Source: Nocardioides renjunii (GTDB taxonomy: Bacteria; Actinomycetota; Actinomycetes; Propionibacteriales; Nocardioidaceae). Taken from it: a DNA stretch of 64,000 nucleotides. Made by a program: the position numbers and the translations under genes. The notes below the pieces were generated by a model. It had not been told where the DNA came from. It did not search any database and saw only the letters and a program-made list of their open reading frames with translations. Positions 24,884 through 34,826 of this stretch are shown piece by piece (position 1 is the stretch's first letter; the number at the start of each line of letters is the position of its first letter). The stretch covers positions 992,001 through 1,056,000 of the forward strand of contig NZ_CP141058.1 in NCBI RefSeq assembly GCF_034661175.1, in the 5' to 3' direction.

Positions 24884-25758
24884 TGGCCGACGTCCCTAGA
24901 CTGACCGCCGTGACGGCACAGACCCTGGACGGCGCGGCGACGCTGCGCACCATCAAGGCGGAGCTCGCCCAGCGCGTCGCCGCCCTCGCCGAGCAGGGGG
25001 TCACCCCGGGACTCGGCACGGTGCTCGTCGGCGACGACCCCGGCTCGCACTGGTACGTCGGTGCGAAGCACAAGGACTGTGCCGAGATCGGCATCACCTC
25101 GATCCGCCGCGACCTGCCGGCCACGGCCACCCAGGCCGAGGTGGAGGCCGTCATCGACGAGCTCAACGCCGACGACCAGTGCACCGGCTTCATCGTCCAG
25201 CAGCCCACCGGGCTCGACGAGTTCGCCCTGCTGTCGCGCGTCGACCCCGACAAGGACGTCGACGGCCTGCACCCCACCAACCTCGGCAAGCTCGTCCTCG
25301 GCGAGGCCGGCCCGCTGCCGTGCACCCCGGTCGGCTCCATCGAGCTCCTCCGCCGGCACGACGTGCAGATCGCCGGCGCGGAGGTGGTCGTCGTGGGCCG
25401 CGGCATCACGGTGGGTCGCCCGCTCGGGCTGCTGCTGACCCGGCGCTCCGAGAACGCGACCGTCACGCTGTGCCACACCGGCACCGTCGACCTCGCCGCC
25501 CACGTGCGCAACGCCGACATCGTCGTCGCTGCCGCGGGCGTGCCCGGCATCATCACCGCCGACATGGTCAAGCCCGGCGCGGCCGTCCTCGACGTGGGCG
25601 TCTCGCGCGTCGAGGGCAAGGTGACCGGCGACGTGCACCCCGACGTGTGGGAGGTCGCGGGCTGGGTCTCGCCCAACCCCAGGGGCGTCGGTCCGATGAC
25701 CCGCGCGATGCTGCTCACCAACATCGTGGAGATCGCCGAGAAGTCCCTGCGGTCCTGA
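24883..25758 (+). CDS. folD: Methylenetetrahydrofolate dehydrogenase / methenyl-THF cyclohydrolase
   Basis: This encodes 291 residues from the ATG that overlaps the purH stop, or 282 residues from GTG 24910. The enzyme makes 10-formyl-THF, the formyl donor for PurN and PurH. Family marks include [24 protein letters not shown] with the catalytic Lys, [37 protein letters not shown], the NADP loop [17 protein letters not shown], and [16 protein letters not shown] near the end. A TAGACT hexamer (24897-24902) seven bases before GTG 24910 suggests a second, leaderless start there. The coupling with purH places it under the same ZTP control. Confidence 0.96.
   Translation: MADVPRLTAVTAQTLDGAATLRTIKAELAQRVAALAEQGVTPGLGTVLVGDDPGSHWYVGAKHKDCAEIGITSIRRDLPATATQAEVEAVIDELNADDQCTGFIVQQPTGLDEFALLSRVDPDKDVDGLHPTNLGKLVLGEAGPLPCTPVGSIELLRRHDVQIAGAEVVVVGRGITVGRPLGLLLTRRSENATVTLCHTGTVDLAAHVRNADIVVAAAGVPGIITADMVKPGAAVLDVGVSRVEGKVTGDVHPDVWEVAGWVSPNPRGVGPMTRAMLLTNIVEIAEKSLRS
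24897..24902 (+). promoter_or_regulatory. -10 element TAGACT, possible internal leaderless start for folD
   Basis: TAGACT ends seven bases before the in-frame GTG at 24910. This would let folD be made independently of purH, starting nine codons after the coupled ATG. Confidence 0.4.
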
Positions 25759-25759
25759 C

Positions 25760-26083
25760 ATGACGGAGTCCGAGCACGGCGACGGCCGGGAGGACGACGG
25801 GCGACGCTACCCGTCCACCATCGGCGGCGCGTTCTACCTGCTCGTCCTCGTGACCGTCGGTGTCGCGATGGTGCTGGTCGTGCTCGAGGAGTGGCGCACG
25901 GGCATCCGGCTGATGGGCGGAGCGCTCGTCTTCGCCGCCCTGGTCCGGCTCCTGCTCCGCAACCGCGACGCCGGCATGCTCGCCGTACGCCACAAGGTGC
26001 TCGACGCGGCGATCCTGTCCTTGCTCGGCGGGTCGCTCGTCTTCCTCGCCGGCTCGATCCCCAACCAGCCGGGCGGCTTCTGA
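25760..26083 (+). CDS. DUF3017 membrane protein
   Basis: This encodes 107 residues. An acidic N-terminus (TESEHGDGREDDGRRYPS) is followed by three hydrophobic segments at about 22-42, 50-66 and 77-100. The sequence YPSTIGGAFYLLVLV and GIRLMGGALVFAALVRLLL match the DUF3017 family, which in actinobacteria is found between folD and mdh exactly as here. The start is one base after the folD stop. No function is known. Confidence 0.82.
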   Translation: MTESEHGDGREDDGRRYPSTIGGAFYLLVLVTVGVAMVLVVLEEWRTGIRLMGGALVFAALVRLLLRNRDAGMLAVRHKVLDAAILSLLGGSLVFLAGSIPNQPGGF

Positions 26084-26084
26084 G

Positions 26085-26127
26085 ACGACGACGACCGGGC
26101 ACCCGCGTGGGGGCCCGGCCGTCGTCG
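26085..26127. terminator. Bidirectional hairpin between DUF3017 gene and mdh
   Basis: CGACGACCGGGC (26088-26100 region) pairs with GCCCGGCCGTCGTCG (26112-26127 region), a stem of about 12 bp with one bulge around a short C/G-rich loop. It separates two convergent genes. Confidence 0.7.
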
Positions 26128-26147
26128 GTCGCTCAGGTCAGGCCGCC

Positions 26148-27137
26148 TCAGACAAGCCCCAGCTCGGTGACCGCGGAGCGCTCGTCGGCGAGCTCGGCGG
26201 TCGAGGCGTCGATGCGGGCGCGGGAGAAGTCGTCGATCTCCAGGCCCTCGACGATCGACCAGTCGCCGCCGGAGGTGGTGACGGGGAACGACGAGACGAG
26301 GCCCTCGGGGACGTCGTACTCGCCGCTGGACACGACCGCCATCGAGACCCAGTCGTCCTGCGCCGAGCCGAACAGCCAGTCCCGGGCGGCGTCGATGGTC
26401 GCGGACGCGGCCGAGGCGGCCGAGGACGAGCCGCGGGCGTCGATGATGGCGGCGCCGCGCTTGGCGACGGTCGGGATGAAGTCGTTCTCCAGCCAGCCCT
26501 GGTCGCCCACGAGCTCGGCGGCGTTCTGGCCGTTGACCTCGGCGTGGAAGAGGTCGGGGTACTGGGTGGCCGAGTGGTTGCCCCAGATCGTCATCTTCTT
26601 GATGTCGGTGACGCTGGCACCGGTCTTCGCCGCGAGCTGGGAGATCGCCCGGTTGTGGTCGAGGCGGGTCAGCGCGGAGAAGCGCTCGCGCGGGATGTCG
26701 GGGGCGTTGCTCATCGCGATGAGCGCGTTGGTGTTGGCCGGGTTGCCGGTGACACCGATGCGCACGTCGTCGGCCGCGACCGCGTTGAGGGCCTTGCCCT
26801 GGGCGGTGAAGATCGCACCGTTGGCCGAGAGCAGGTCGCCGCGCTCCATGCCGGGACCGCGCGGGCGGGCACCGACGAGCAGGGCGAGGTTGACGCCGTC
26901 GAAGATCTTCTCGGCGTCCGCACCGATCTCGACGCCGGCGAGGTGCGGGAACGCGCAGTCGTCGAGCTCCATGACGACGCCCTCGAGCGCCTTGAGGGCG
27001 GGCTCGATCTCGAGCAGTCGCAGCTCGATCGGGCGGTCCCCGGCGAGTGCCCCGCTGGCGAGGCGGAAGAGCAGGCTGTAGCCGATCTGGCCGGCGGCGC
27101 CGGTGACGGCGACCTTGAGGGGTTCAGCGGAGGTCAC
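26148..27137 (-). CDS. mdh: Malate dehydrogenase
   Basis: This encodes 329 residues of the NAD-dependent malate dehydrogenase type found in actinobacteria and animals' cytosol. The NAD loop GAAGQIG is at 13-19. [29 protein letters not shown] (with the substrate Arg pair), [14 protein letters not shown] and [13 protein letters not shown] are present, and the catalytic His lies in [12 protein letters not shown]. It oxidises malate to oxaloacetate. The GTG start at 27137 has GAGGAG eight bases upstream. Its placement after folD and DUF3017 is the typical actinobacterial order. Confidence 0.96.
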   Translation of the reverse strand: MTSAEPLKVAVTGAAGQIGYSLLFRLASGALAGDRPIELRLLEIEPALKALEGVVMELDDCAFPHLAGVEIGADAEKIFDGVNLALLVGARPRGPGMERGDLLSANGAIFTAQGKALNAVAADDVRIGVTGNPANTNALIAMSNAPDIPRERFSALTRLDHNRAISQLAAKTGASVTDIKKMTIWGNHSATQYPDLFHAEVNGQNAAELVGDQGWLENDFIPTVAKRGAAIIDARGSSSAASAASATIDAARDWLFGSAQDDWVSMAVVSSGEYDVPEGLVSSFPVTTSGGDWSIVEGLEIDDFSRARIDASTAELADERSAVTELGLV

Positions 27138-27208
27138 GGTGGTTACTCCTCGCGAGGTGAGGTCGATGAGGTCTGTCCCGCTGACGCTAGCAGCGGGGGG
27201 CGGCTGGC

Positions 27209-27907
27209 ATGCTGGCGCCCATGTGGGGAGCCGTACGACGCCTGGCGGGCCTCGCCGCGGCCGGGGTCCTGGCCGCCGGGCTCGCCGGCTGCGCGGGCAT
27301 CGGCCAGCCCGCGCCGTACGACTCGCAGGGGATCAACGGGCTCGTCATCCCGACGCCGTCGCCGGACCCCGACGACTTCGTCGACGCCGTCGACAACCCC
27401 TGGCTCGCCCTGGAGCCGGGCGCGGCGTGGCGCTACACGGTCACCGAGGACGGGCGGACCGTGGGCACCATCGACGCCGAGGTGCTCGACACCACCACCG
27501 AGGTGGCCGGGCTGACCGCCACCGCCGTGCGGACCACCACTGACCTCGACGGAGCCGACCGGGACGACCGGGACGTGGAGGAGACGCGGTTCTACGCCCA
27601 GGACGACGACGGCAACGTCTGGCTGGTGGGCGCCGACTCGTTCCCCGGGGCCAGCTGGCGCGCCGGGGAGGGCAACGCCGAGGCGGGGCTGGCGATGCCG
27701 GCCGACCCGCGACTGGGCGACGGGTGGCTGGCCTTCCGTCTTGCCGACGGTCGGGAGAACGTCGTGAGGATCGAGGACCAGTCGCGCCAGATGCTGCAGA
27801 CGCGCGACGAGGCCGGCACCGCGACGCGCAGGGTCTACGAGTCGGGAGTCGGCCTCGTCAGCGTCGAGGACCTCGACGCCGGCTGGCTGGCCGTGCGCGA
27901 GCGCTAG
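27209..27907 (+). CDS. Putative lipoprotein with [13 protein letters not shown] domain
   Basis: This encodes 232 residues, or 228 from the second ATG at 27221. The N-terminus is a lipoprotein signal ending in LAGLAGC, so it should be anchored outside the membrane. The mature part includes [48 protein letters not shown] and [14 protein letters not shown]. This follows a pattern seen in many bacterial secreted proteins (N-P-x-x-P/A-L-x-P-G-x-x-W...YAQDxDGNVW), whose function is not known. The gene converges on the aquaporin gene and their stop codons overlap by 3-4 bp. Confidence 0.72.
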   Translation: MLAPMWGAVRRLAGLAAAGVLAAGLAGCAGIGQPAPYDSQGINGLVIPTPSPDPDDFVDAVDNPWLALEPGAAWRYTVTEDGRTVGTIDAEVLDTTTEVAGLTATAVRTTTDLDGADRDDRDVEETRFYAQDDDGNVWLVGADSFPGASWRAGEGNAEAGLAMPADPRLGDGWLAFRLADGRENVVRIEDQSRQMLQTRDEAGTATRRVYESGVGLVSVEDLDAGWLAVRER

Positions 27908-29031
27908 TCGGGGCGGCGCACCTGGGTGCGGCCGTCGTCGTCGCCGTCGGGGTTGCCCCAGTGGCCGGGCGCGCTCTGCCCGGGCTGTCCCGGCTGGCCG
28001 GGCTGCTGGGCCGGAGGAGCACCCCACTGCCCGGGCTGGGCCGGCGGCTGCTGCGGGGCCGGCTGGCCCCACTGGCCGGGTGCCACCGGGGGTGCGCCCT
28101 GGGGTGCGCCCTGTGGTGCGCCCTGGGGTGCGCCGTAGGCGGGGTCGGGCTGCTGCGGCGGCACGGGCTGGCCCCACTGCTGCTGCGGGGGAGCGCCCCA
28201 CGCGGCACCGGGCTGGCCCCAGCCGCCCTGCTGGCCCTGGTTCCACTGGGCCTCGTAGTTGCCGGGGACGAACTGGTCCTTGCGACCGCCGCCGAAGCTG
28301 AGGCCGGAGCCCGCGACGGGGGTGGCGCCCTGGCCGAAGAGCACGGGGTAGGTGAGCCCGGCGATCGCCGCACCGAGGAGCGGCGCGAGCACGAAGAGCC
28401 ACAGCTGGACGATCGCGTCGGTGCCGGCGAAGACGCCGACCCCGATGGAGCGGGCGGGGTTGACCGAGGTGCCGGTCGCCGCCATCGAGGCGAAGTGGAT
28501 CATCGCGAGCGACAGGCCGATGGCCAGCGGACCGAGCGCCACGTTGACCTCGTTGCGCTCGTCGGTGACCGCGAGGATCACCCAGAGGAAGACGGCCGTC
28601 ATGAGCGTCTCGAGCAGCAGCGCGGCCCACCACGCGAAGTCGAGGGCGCTCTGGTCGCCGAAGAAGTTCTGCGCCATGTTGCCCTCGGCGGAGAAGTCGG
28701 GGAAGCCCTGCATGATGCCGAGGAGCGCGGCGCCGGCGAGCAGTCCGCCGAGGAGCTGGGCGGCCATGTAGATGCCGACCTGGTTCCACGGCAGCCGGCC
28801 ACCCAGCACCGCGCCGAGGGTGACGGCCGGGTTGAAGTGGCCACCGGAGACGCGGCCGACGGCGTAGGCCATCACCACCACGGTGAGGCCGAAGGTCAGG
28901 CCGGTCGCGACGTAGTCGCCCCCGCTGATGAGCGCGGCACCGCAGCCGAAGAACACGAGCACGAAGGTGCCCAGCGTCTCCGCGGTGAACTTCTGTCCGG
29001 TGGTCGGTGAGTCTGCGACGGTGTCGCTCAT
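27904..29031 (-). CDS. Aquaporin / MIP-family channel with long Gln/Pro/Gly tail
   Basis: This encodes 375 residues. Residues 15-245 are a six-helix MIP channel. The first NPA motif is at 67-69 (GGHFNPAVT) and the second at 191-193 (TSVNPARS). The pattern is closer to water-selective AqpZ than to glycerol facilitators: short loops, with a polar segment after helix 3 that includes an insert FPDFSAEGNMAQNFFGDQ. The C-terminal ~130 residues are low complexity (QGAP, PGQWGQP and PAQQPGQPG repeats), unusual for this family. They end in a [12 protein letters not shown] segment. A ribosome-binding site GGAGGGG precedes ATG 29031. The tail is probably cytoplasmic. Confidence 0.88.
   Translation of the reverse strand: MSDTVADSPTTGQKFTAETLGTFVLVFFGCGAALISGGDYVATGLTFGLTVVVMAYAVGRVSGGHFNPAVTLGAVLGGRLPWNQVGIYMAAQLLGGLLAGAALLGIMQGFPDFSAEGNMAQNFFGDQSALDFAWWAALLLETLMTAVFLWVILAVTDERNEVNVALGPLAIGLSLAMIHFASMAATGTSVNPARSIGVGVFAGTDAIVQLWLFVLAPLLGAAIAGLTYPVLFGQGATPVAGSGLSFGGGRKDQFVPGNYEAQWNQGQQGGWGQPGAAWGAPPQQQWGQPVPPQQPDPAYGAPQGAPQGAPQGAPPVAPGQWGQPAPQQPPAQPGQWGAPPAQQPGQPGQPGQSAPGHWGNPDGDDDGRTQVRRPD
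28085..28138. repeat. In-frame QGAP coding repeat in the aquaporin tail
   Basis: Near-identical 12-base units (GGGGTGCGCCCT on the plus strand) encode QGAPQGAPQGAP. They belong to the wider low-complexity tail of the channel gene. Confidence 0.65.
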
Positions 29032-29054
29032 GGCGAGCCCCCTCCAGGGTCATG

Positions 29055-29088
29055 GTGGCCGCACCCCGCGGCGGCCACGGGAACTCTA
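29055..29088 (-). promoter_or_regulatory. Aquaporin promoter -10 and leader hairpin
   Basis: On the minus strand TAGAGT (29088-29083) is a plausible -10. The leader then contains a perfect 8-bp inverted repeat, GTGGCCGC (29055-29062) with GCGGCCAC (29071-29078), which could fold just upstream of the ribosome-binding site. Confidence 0.4.
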
Positions 29089-29089
29089 G

Positions 29090-31417
<2,328 letters not shown>

Positions 31418-31440
31418 CGCGCACGCGACCCGCGTCACAG

Positions 31441-31476
31441 GCAGGACCCCCGGGGAATACTCCTCGGGGGTCCTGC
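31441..31476 (+). terminator. Strong hairpin terminator downstream of icd
   Basis: GCAGGACCCCCG pairs perfectly with CGGGGGTCCTGC around a 12-nt loop and is followed by TCTT. It ends only 14 bases before the ATG of the MFS gene, so it may also act on that gene's leader. Confidence 0.8.
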
Positions 31477-31490
31477 TCTTGCGGCCAGTG

Positions 31491-32741
31491 ATGACCACGA
31501 CTGCGACCGACCAGGCCCCCGGGGCCGCCGAGCCCACCCCGGAGGACCTCGACGTCGCGTCGGTGACCGCGCGGCACTTCGGCCTCGCCGTGCTGGCGCT
31601 GGCGATGGGCGGGTTCGCGATCGGCACGACCGAGTTCGTGACGATGGGGCTGCTCCCGCAGATCGCCGACGGCGTGGCCGTCTCCATCCCCACCGGCGGC
31701 CACCTCATCTCGGCCTATGCCGTCGGCGTCGTCGTCGGCGCGCCGGTGCTCGCCTTCATGGGCGCCCGGCTGCCGCGCCGGGCGCTGCTGGTGGCGCTGA
31801 TGGCCGCCTTCGCGGTCGGCAACGCCGTGAGCGCGCTCGCGACGTCCTACGAGCAGCTGATGCTGGCCCGCTTCGCCGCGGGCCTGCCCCACGGGGCCTA
31901 CTTCGGCGTGGCGTCCCTGGTCGCGGCCAGCATGGCGCGGCCCTCGCGCAAGGGTCGCGCGGTCGCGCAGGTGATGCTGGGCCTCTCCGTGGCCAACGTC
32001 CTCGGCGTGCCCGCCGCGACGCTGCTGGGCCAGGAGCTGGGCTGGCGGGCGGCGTTCTGGGCCGCCGCGGGCCTCGCCCTGGTCACGCTCGCGCTCGTCG
32101 TGTGGTTCGTCCCGTCGTGCCCCGGCGACGCCGAGGCGAGTGGTCGGCGTGAGCTCGCGGCCTTCCGGGTCCCGCAGGTGTGGCTGACCCTCTTGGCCGG
32201 CGCCGTCGGCTTCGGCGGCATGTTCGCCGTCTACTCCTACATCGCCCCCGTCGTCACCGACGTCGGCGGGCTGGGGGAGCGGTCGGTGCCGATCTTCCTG
32301 CTGGCGTTCGGGCTCGGCATGGTCGCCGGCACCGGCCTCGCCGGGATCATGGCCGACTGGTCGATCTTCCGCTCGCTGATCATCGGCGGCTCCGGGATGG
32401 CCGCCACGATGCTCGCCTTCTGGGTCGCGGCCCCCCACGGGTGGGCCGCCCTGCCCGTCGTCTTCCTCATCACCACGCTCGGCTCCGTGCTGGTGGTCAA
32501 CCTCCAGCTGCGGCTGATGGACGTGGCCGGCGACGCCCAGACCCTGGGCGCGGCCCTCAACCACGCCTCGCTCAACATCGCCAACGCGCTCGGCGCGTGG
32601 CTCGGCGGGATCGTCATCGCCGCGGGCTGGGGACTGCGGGCCCCGGCGCTCGTCGGCCTCGGGCTCTCCCTCGCCGGCGTGGCCATCCTGCTGGTCTCGG
32701 CGCGCCTGCACGTGCGCGGCAATGCCGTTACGTCCGCCTGA
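31491..32741 (+). CDS. MFS transporter, AraJ/YdhP-type exporter
   Basis: This encodes 416 residues with about twelve hydrophobic helices from residue 28. The N-terminal motif GGFAIGTTEFVTMGLLPQIA is the hallmark of the DHA1 AraJ/YdhP subfamily, often annotated as arabinose-efflux or drug exporters. Motif A-like ARLPRRALLVALM lies between helices 2 and 3, and FAAGLPHGAYFGVASLVAA is also characteristic. Substrate cannot be inferred. The ATG at 31491 has no ribosome-binding site and lies just after the icd terminator, so its own promoter is unclear. The stop is followed by a T-run (ATTTTTC). Confidence 0.85.
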   Translation: MTTTATDQAPGAAEPTPEDLDVASVTARHFGLAVLALAMGGFAIGTTEFVTMGLLPQIADGVAVSIPTGGHLISAYAVGVVVGAPVLAFMGARLPRRALLVALMAAFAVGNAVSALATSYEQLMLARFAAGLPHGAYFGVASLVAASMARPSRKGRAVAQVMLGLSVANVLGVPAATLLGQELGWRAAFWAAAGLALVTLALVVWFVPSCPGDAEASGRRELAAFRVPQVWLTLLAGAVGFGGMFAVYSYIAPVVTDVGGLGERSVPIFLLAFGLGMVAGTGLAGIMADWSIFRSLIIGGSGMAATMLAFWVAAPHGWAALPVVFLITTLGSVLVVNLQLRLMDVAGDAQTLGAALNHASLNIANALGAWLGGIVIAAGWGLRAPALVGLGLSLAGVAILLVSARLHVRGNAVTSA

Positions 32742-32753
32742 TTTTTCCTGCCG

Positions 32754-32782
32754 TTAACAATGCCGGAATCCTTGCGTAGCCT
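32754..32782 (+). promoter_or_regulatory. Near-consensus promoter of the 52-residue gene
   Basis: TTAACA (32754-32759) and TAGCCT (32777-32782) are separated by exactly 17 bases. The predicted start is near 32789, giving a leader of about 59 bases that ends in CGGAGG before ATG 32848. Confidence 0.65.
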
Positions 32783-32847
32783 GGCTTTGTAACGATCCAA
32801 TCAACGGGGGTGGATCGGCCACCCGCAACATTTCCCGGAGGTGGGTC

Positions 32848-33006
32848 ATGGACGAGGAGAAGATCGAGATCCAGATGGGTCGGCGCCGCGAGCTCGCCGA
32901 CCGCAACGTGCACGACGTCATCAGCCTGTTCGAGCGACGCCAGGACATCCGCGGGATCTACCCGATGGCCGACCTCGTCGCCGACAACGTCGGCTGGGTC
33001 GTCTGA
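32848..33006 (+). CDS. Small charged protein of 52 residues, unknown function
   Basis: This short gene encodes MDEEKIEIQMGRRRELADRN then VHDVISLFERRQDIRGIYP and ends MADLVADNVGWVV. It is rich in charged residues and likely helical, with no membrane segment. The evidence that it is real: GGAGG six bases before the ATG, a promoter with a 17-base spacer upstream, and well-mixed composition unlike the shadow frames around it. It sits alone between an MFS gene and a convergent gene that ends 8 bp away. Function is unknown; the conserved-looking pattern R-R-R-E-L-A-D-R-N-V-H-D-V-I may be a binding helix. Confidence 0.65.
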   Translation: MDEEKIEIQMGRRRELADRNVHDVISLFERRQDIRGIYPMADLVADNVGWVV

Positions 33007-33014
33007 GCCGTCCC

Positions 33015-34217
33015 TCACCGGAAGCCGGGGAGGGCCTGCGAGCTCCAGGACGCTCCGTCGTCCACCGAGCACCGGAGCACGTCGACCTCCCCGGCCTCGG
33101 CCACGAGGCACACCCGGTCCGAGGCCAGGAACACCGAGTGGTCCTGGGGCGACTGCTGCACCGCCGACACCTCGCCCGCGGCACCCACCCGCAGCGCGCC
33201 GTGCGAGCCCGTCGTGAGGTAGGTCGATCCGACGTCGGAGACCGCGAGCCCTGACAGGTCCCGCAGGTCCCCGGAGCTGCGGGCCCGCTGCCAGGTGCGG
33301 CCCGCGTCCGGCGAGGAGGCGACCTCGAGGACGGGCACCGAGCCGTCGGGTGCGTCGCCGAGCAGCACGACGGCCACGCCGTCCTGGTGCCCGGCCATCG
33401 CGGCGCCCGAGACCGCCCCGGCCCCCGGGCGCGCCACGCGGCCCTGGAACCAGATCGGGCCGCCGTCGTTCCACCGGAGCTCGACGGCACCGGTGCCGAA
33501 CGGGACGGCGACGACGAGGTCGCCCGCCGGGGTCGCGTACGCCGCCAGCACCTCGCCGCCGTCGGGCGAGGGAAGCGGCAGCAGCTTCGTCCCGCGCAGC
33601 AGGCGCAGGCCGCCGGGGGTGGGCACCACGGCGTCGCCGGGCTCGACCGGCACGGCACTGCCCCCGGGGTCGACGACGGGGTCGCGGACGCCGTCCGCGG
33701 AGACGCGGAACAGGCCCGAGTCGTCACCGACCAGCCAACCGCCCGGGACCTCCGCCAGCGTCGGCGAGTCGCCCTCCAGCACGCTGCCGCGGACGTCGTC
33801 ACCGAGCCGGGTCACCAGCGCGGAGCGGCACTGCCGGTCGGCCGCGGCGTCGTCGGGGCACCCCCGCCACAGCGCCGCGACCCCACCGCTCTCCGACCCG
33901 GCGACGGCCCAGGGGTGGACCCGGTCCTCCCCGAGCACCTCGCGCACGTCCTCGGGCAGGCGCGCGTCGACCTCGGGCGCACCGTCCCACGTCTCGGTCG
34001 GGACCGGCGGCGCCGGATCGGGGGACTGCCGGTCGGGGTCCAGCCAGCCACCCGCGCCGAGCGCGACCCCGCCGACCACGACCGCGGCGGCGAGCGCCGA
34101 CGCGACCGTCGTACGTCGTCGGCGCCGCGCACGGCCGGCGCGGGCGAGCACCGCGTCGAAGCCGGGGGGCTCGGCGCGCTCGGCGACGTGCTGGGCGAGG
34201 TCGGTGGGCAGGCTCAT
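33015..34217 (-). CDS. Membrane-anchored BNR/propeller-like protein, partner of an ECF sigma factor
   Basis: This encodes 400 residues. A cytoplasmic N-terminus of ~35 residues with a basic end ([12 protein letters not shown]) leads into one membrane segment at ~37-57, then a Pro-rich linker. About 300 residues of beta-strand repeats follow outside (GVAALWRGC, GGWLVGDDSGLF, GLRLLRGTK, VASSPDAGRTWQRA, CSVDDGASW). The two S-x-D-x-G-x-x-W motifs (SPDAGRTW and SVDDGASW) are Asp-box/BNR repeats of beta-propellers. Its start overlaps the sigma-factor stop by 4 nt, the position usually held by an anti-sigma factor. No zinc-binding HxxxCxxC motif is seen. It may sense an outside ligand and restrain the sigma factor. 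Confidence 0.72.
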   Translation of the reverse strand: MSLPTDLAQHVAERAEPPGFDAVLARAGRARRRRRTTVASALAAAVVVGGVALGAGGWLDPDRQSPDPAPPVPTETWDGAPEVDARLPEDVREVLGEDRVHPWAVAGSESGGVAALWRGCPDDAAADRQCRSALVTRLGDDVRGSVLEGDSPTLAEVPGGWLVGDDSGLFRVSADGVRDPVVDPGGSAVPVEPGDAVVPTPGGLRLLRGTKLLPLPSPDGGEVLAAYATPAGDLVVAVPFGTGAVELRWNDGGPIWFQGRVARPGAGAVSGAAMAGHQDGVAVVLLGDAPDGSVPVLEVASSPDAGRTWQRARSSGDLRDLSGLAVSDVGSTYLTTGSHGALRVGAAGEVSAVQQSPQDHSVFLASDRVCLVAEAGEVDVLRCSVDDGASWSSQALPGFR

Positions 34218-34723
34218 CGGTGGCTCCGCTCGGGCTGCTGGTCGTCGGAGAGCAGCACCGCGAGCGCCGCGCGCCCGCGTGCCAGGCGGGCCTTGACGGT
34301 CCCCACCGGCGCTCCGACCGCCTCGGCCACCTCGTGCACCGGCAGGTCGGCCAGGTGGTGCAGCGCGATCGCCTCGCGCTGCGCCACGGGGAGACGGCGC
34401 ATGGCGGCGAGGAGGACCAGCCGGTCCTCCGGCAGGTCGGCGTAGGCCTCCTCGGCGACGAGGCGGTGGCTGACGTCGCGGAAGAAGCGGCTGCGCCGCC
34501 AGCGGGTGCGGGTCACGTTGACCGCGACGGTGCGCAGCCACGCCTCCGGGTTGTCGGCGGCGAGGAACGAGCGGGAGGAGTTCACGGCCCGCGCGAACGC
34601 CTCCATCACCGCGTCCTCGGCCTCGACCGGGTCACCGGTCACGCCGGTGAGCTGGCCGACCAGGCGGCGGTAGGAGGTGGCGTACACCTCCTGCACACGG
34701 TCCACCGCGCCGGTCCGGGGCAT
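34214..34723 (-). CDS. ECF-type RNA polymerase sigma factor
   Basis: This encodes 169 residues. Region 2 (~10-85) shows VYATSYRRLVGQLTGVTGDPVEAEDAVMEAFARAV and NPEAWLRTVAVNVTRTRWRR, the SigE-like pattern of Streptomyces ECF factors. Region 4 (~105-160) has LRRLPVAQREAIALHHLADLPVHEVAEAVGAPVGTVKARLARGRAAL. The ATG at 34723 is preceded by a GGGAGGGTGGG stretch; a longer reading to 34822 has no family homology. The downstream membrane protein begins inside its stop codon. Upstream is a candidate ECF promoter that suggests autoregulation. Confidence 0.92.
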   Translation of the reverse strand: MPRTGAVDRVQEVYATSYRRLVGQLTGVTGDPVEAEDAVMEAFARAVNSSRSFLAADNPEAWLRTVAVNVTRTRWRRSRFFRDVSHRLVAEEAYADLPEDRLVLLAAMRRLPVAQREAIALHHLADLPVHEVAEAVGAPVGTVKARLARGRAALAVLLSDDQQPERSHR

Positions 34724-34755
34724 GGCCCACCCTCCCACTCGTCGTCTGCTCTCAT

Positions 34756-34781
34756 GACGACGACTCGTGGGGAGGCGTTCC
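34756..34781 (-). promoter_or_regulatory. Candidate autoregulated ECF promoter
   Basis: On the minus strand GGAAC (34781-34777) is followed after 17 bases by CGTC (34759-34756), the general layout of ECF-dependent promoters. It lies about 33 bases upstream of the sigma-factor ATG. The region also carries inverted repeats of CGTCGTC and CTCCCAC. Confidence 0.4.
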
Positions 34782-34826
34782 GGTTGCACCGGGCCAGAGG
34801 CCGGCAGGCGCGACGCGGTCACCCTG

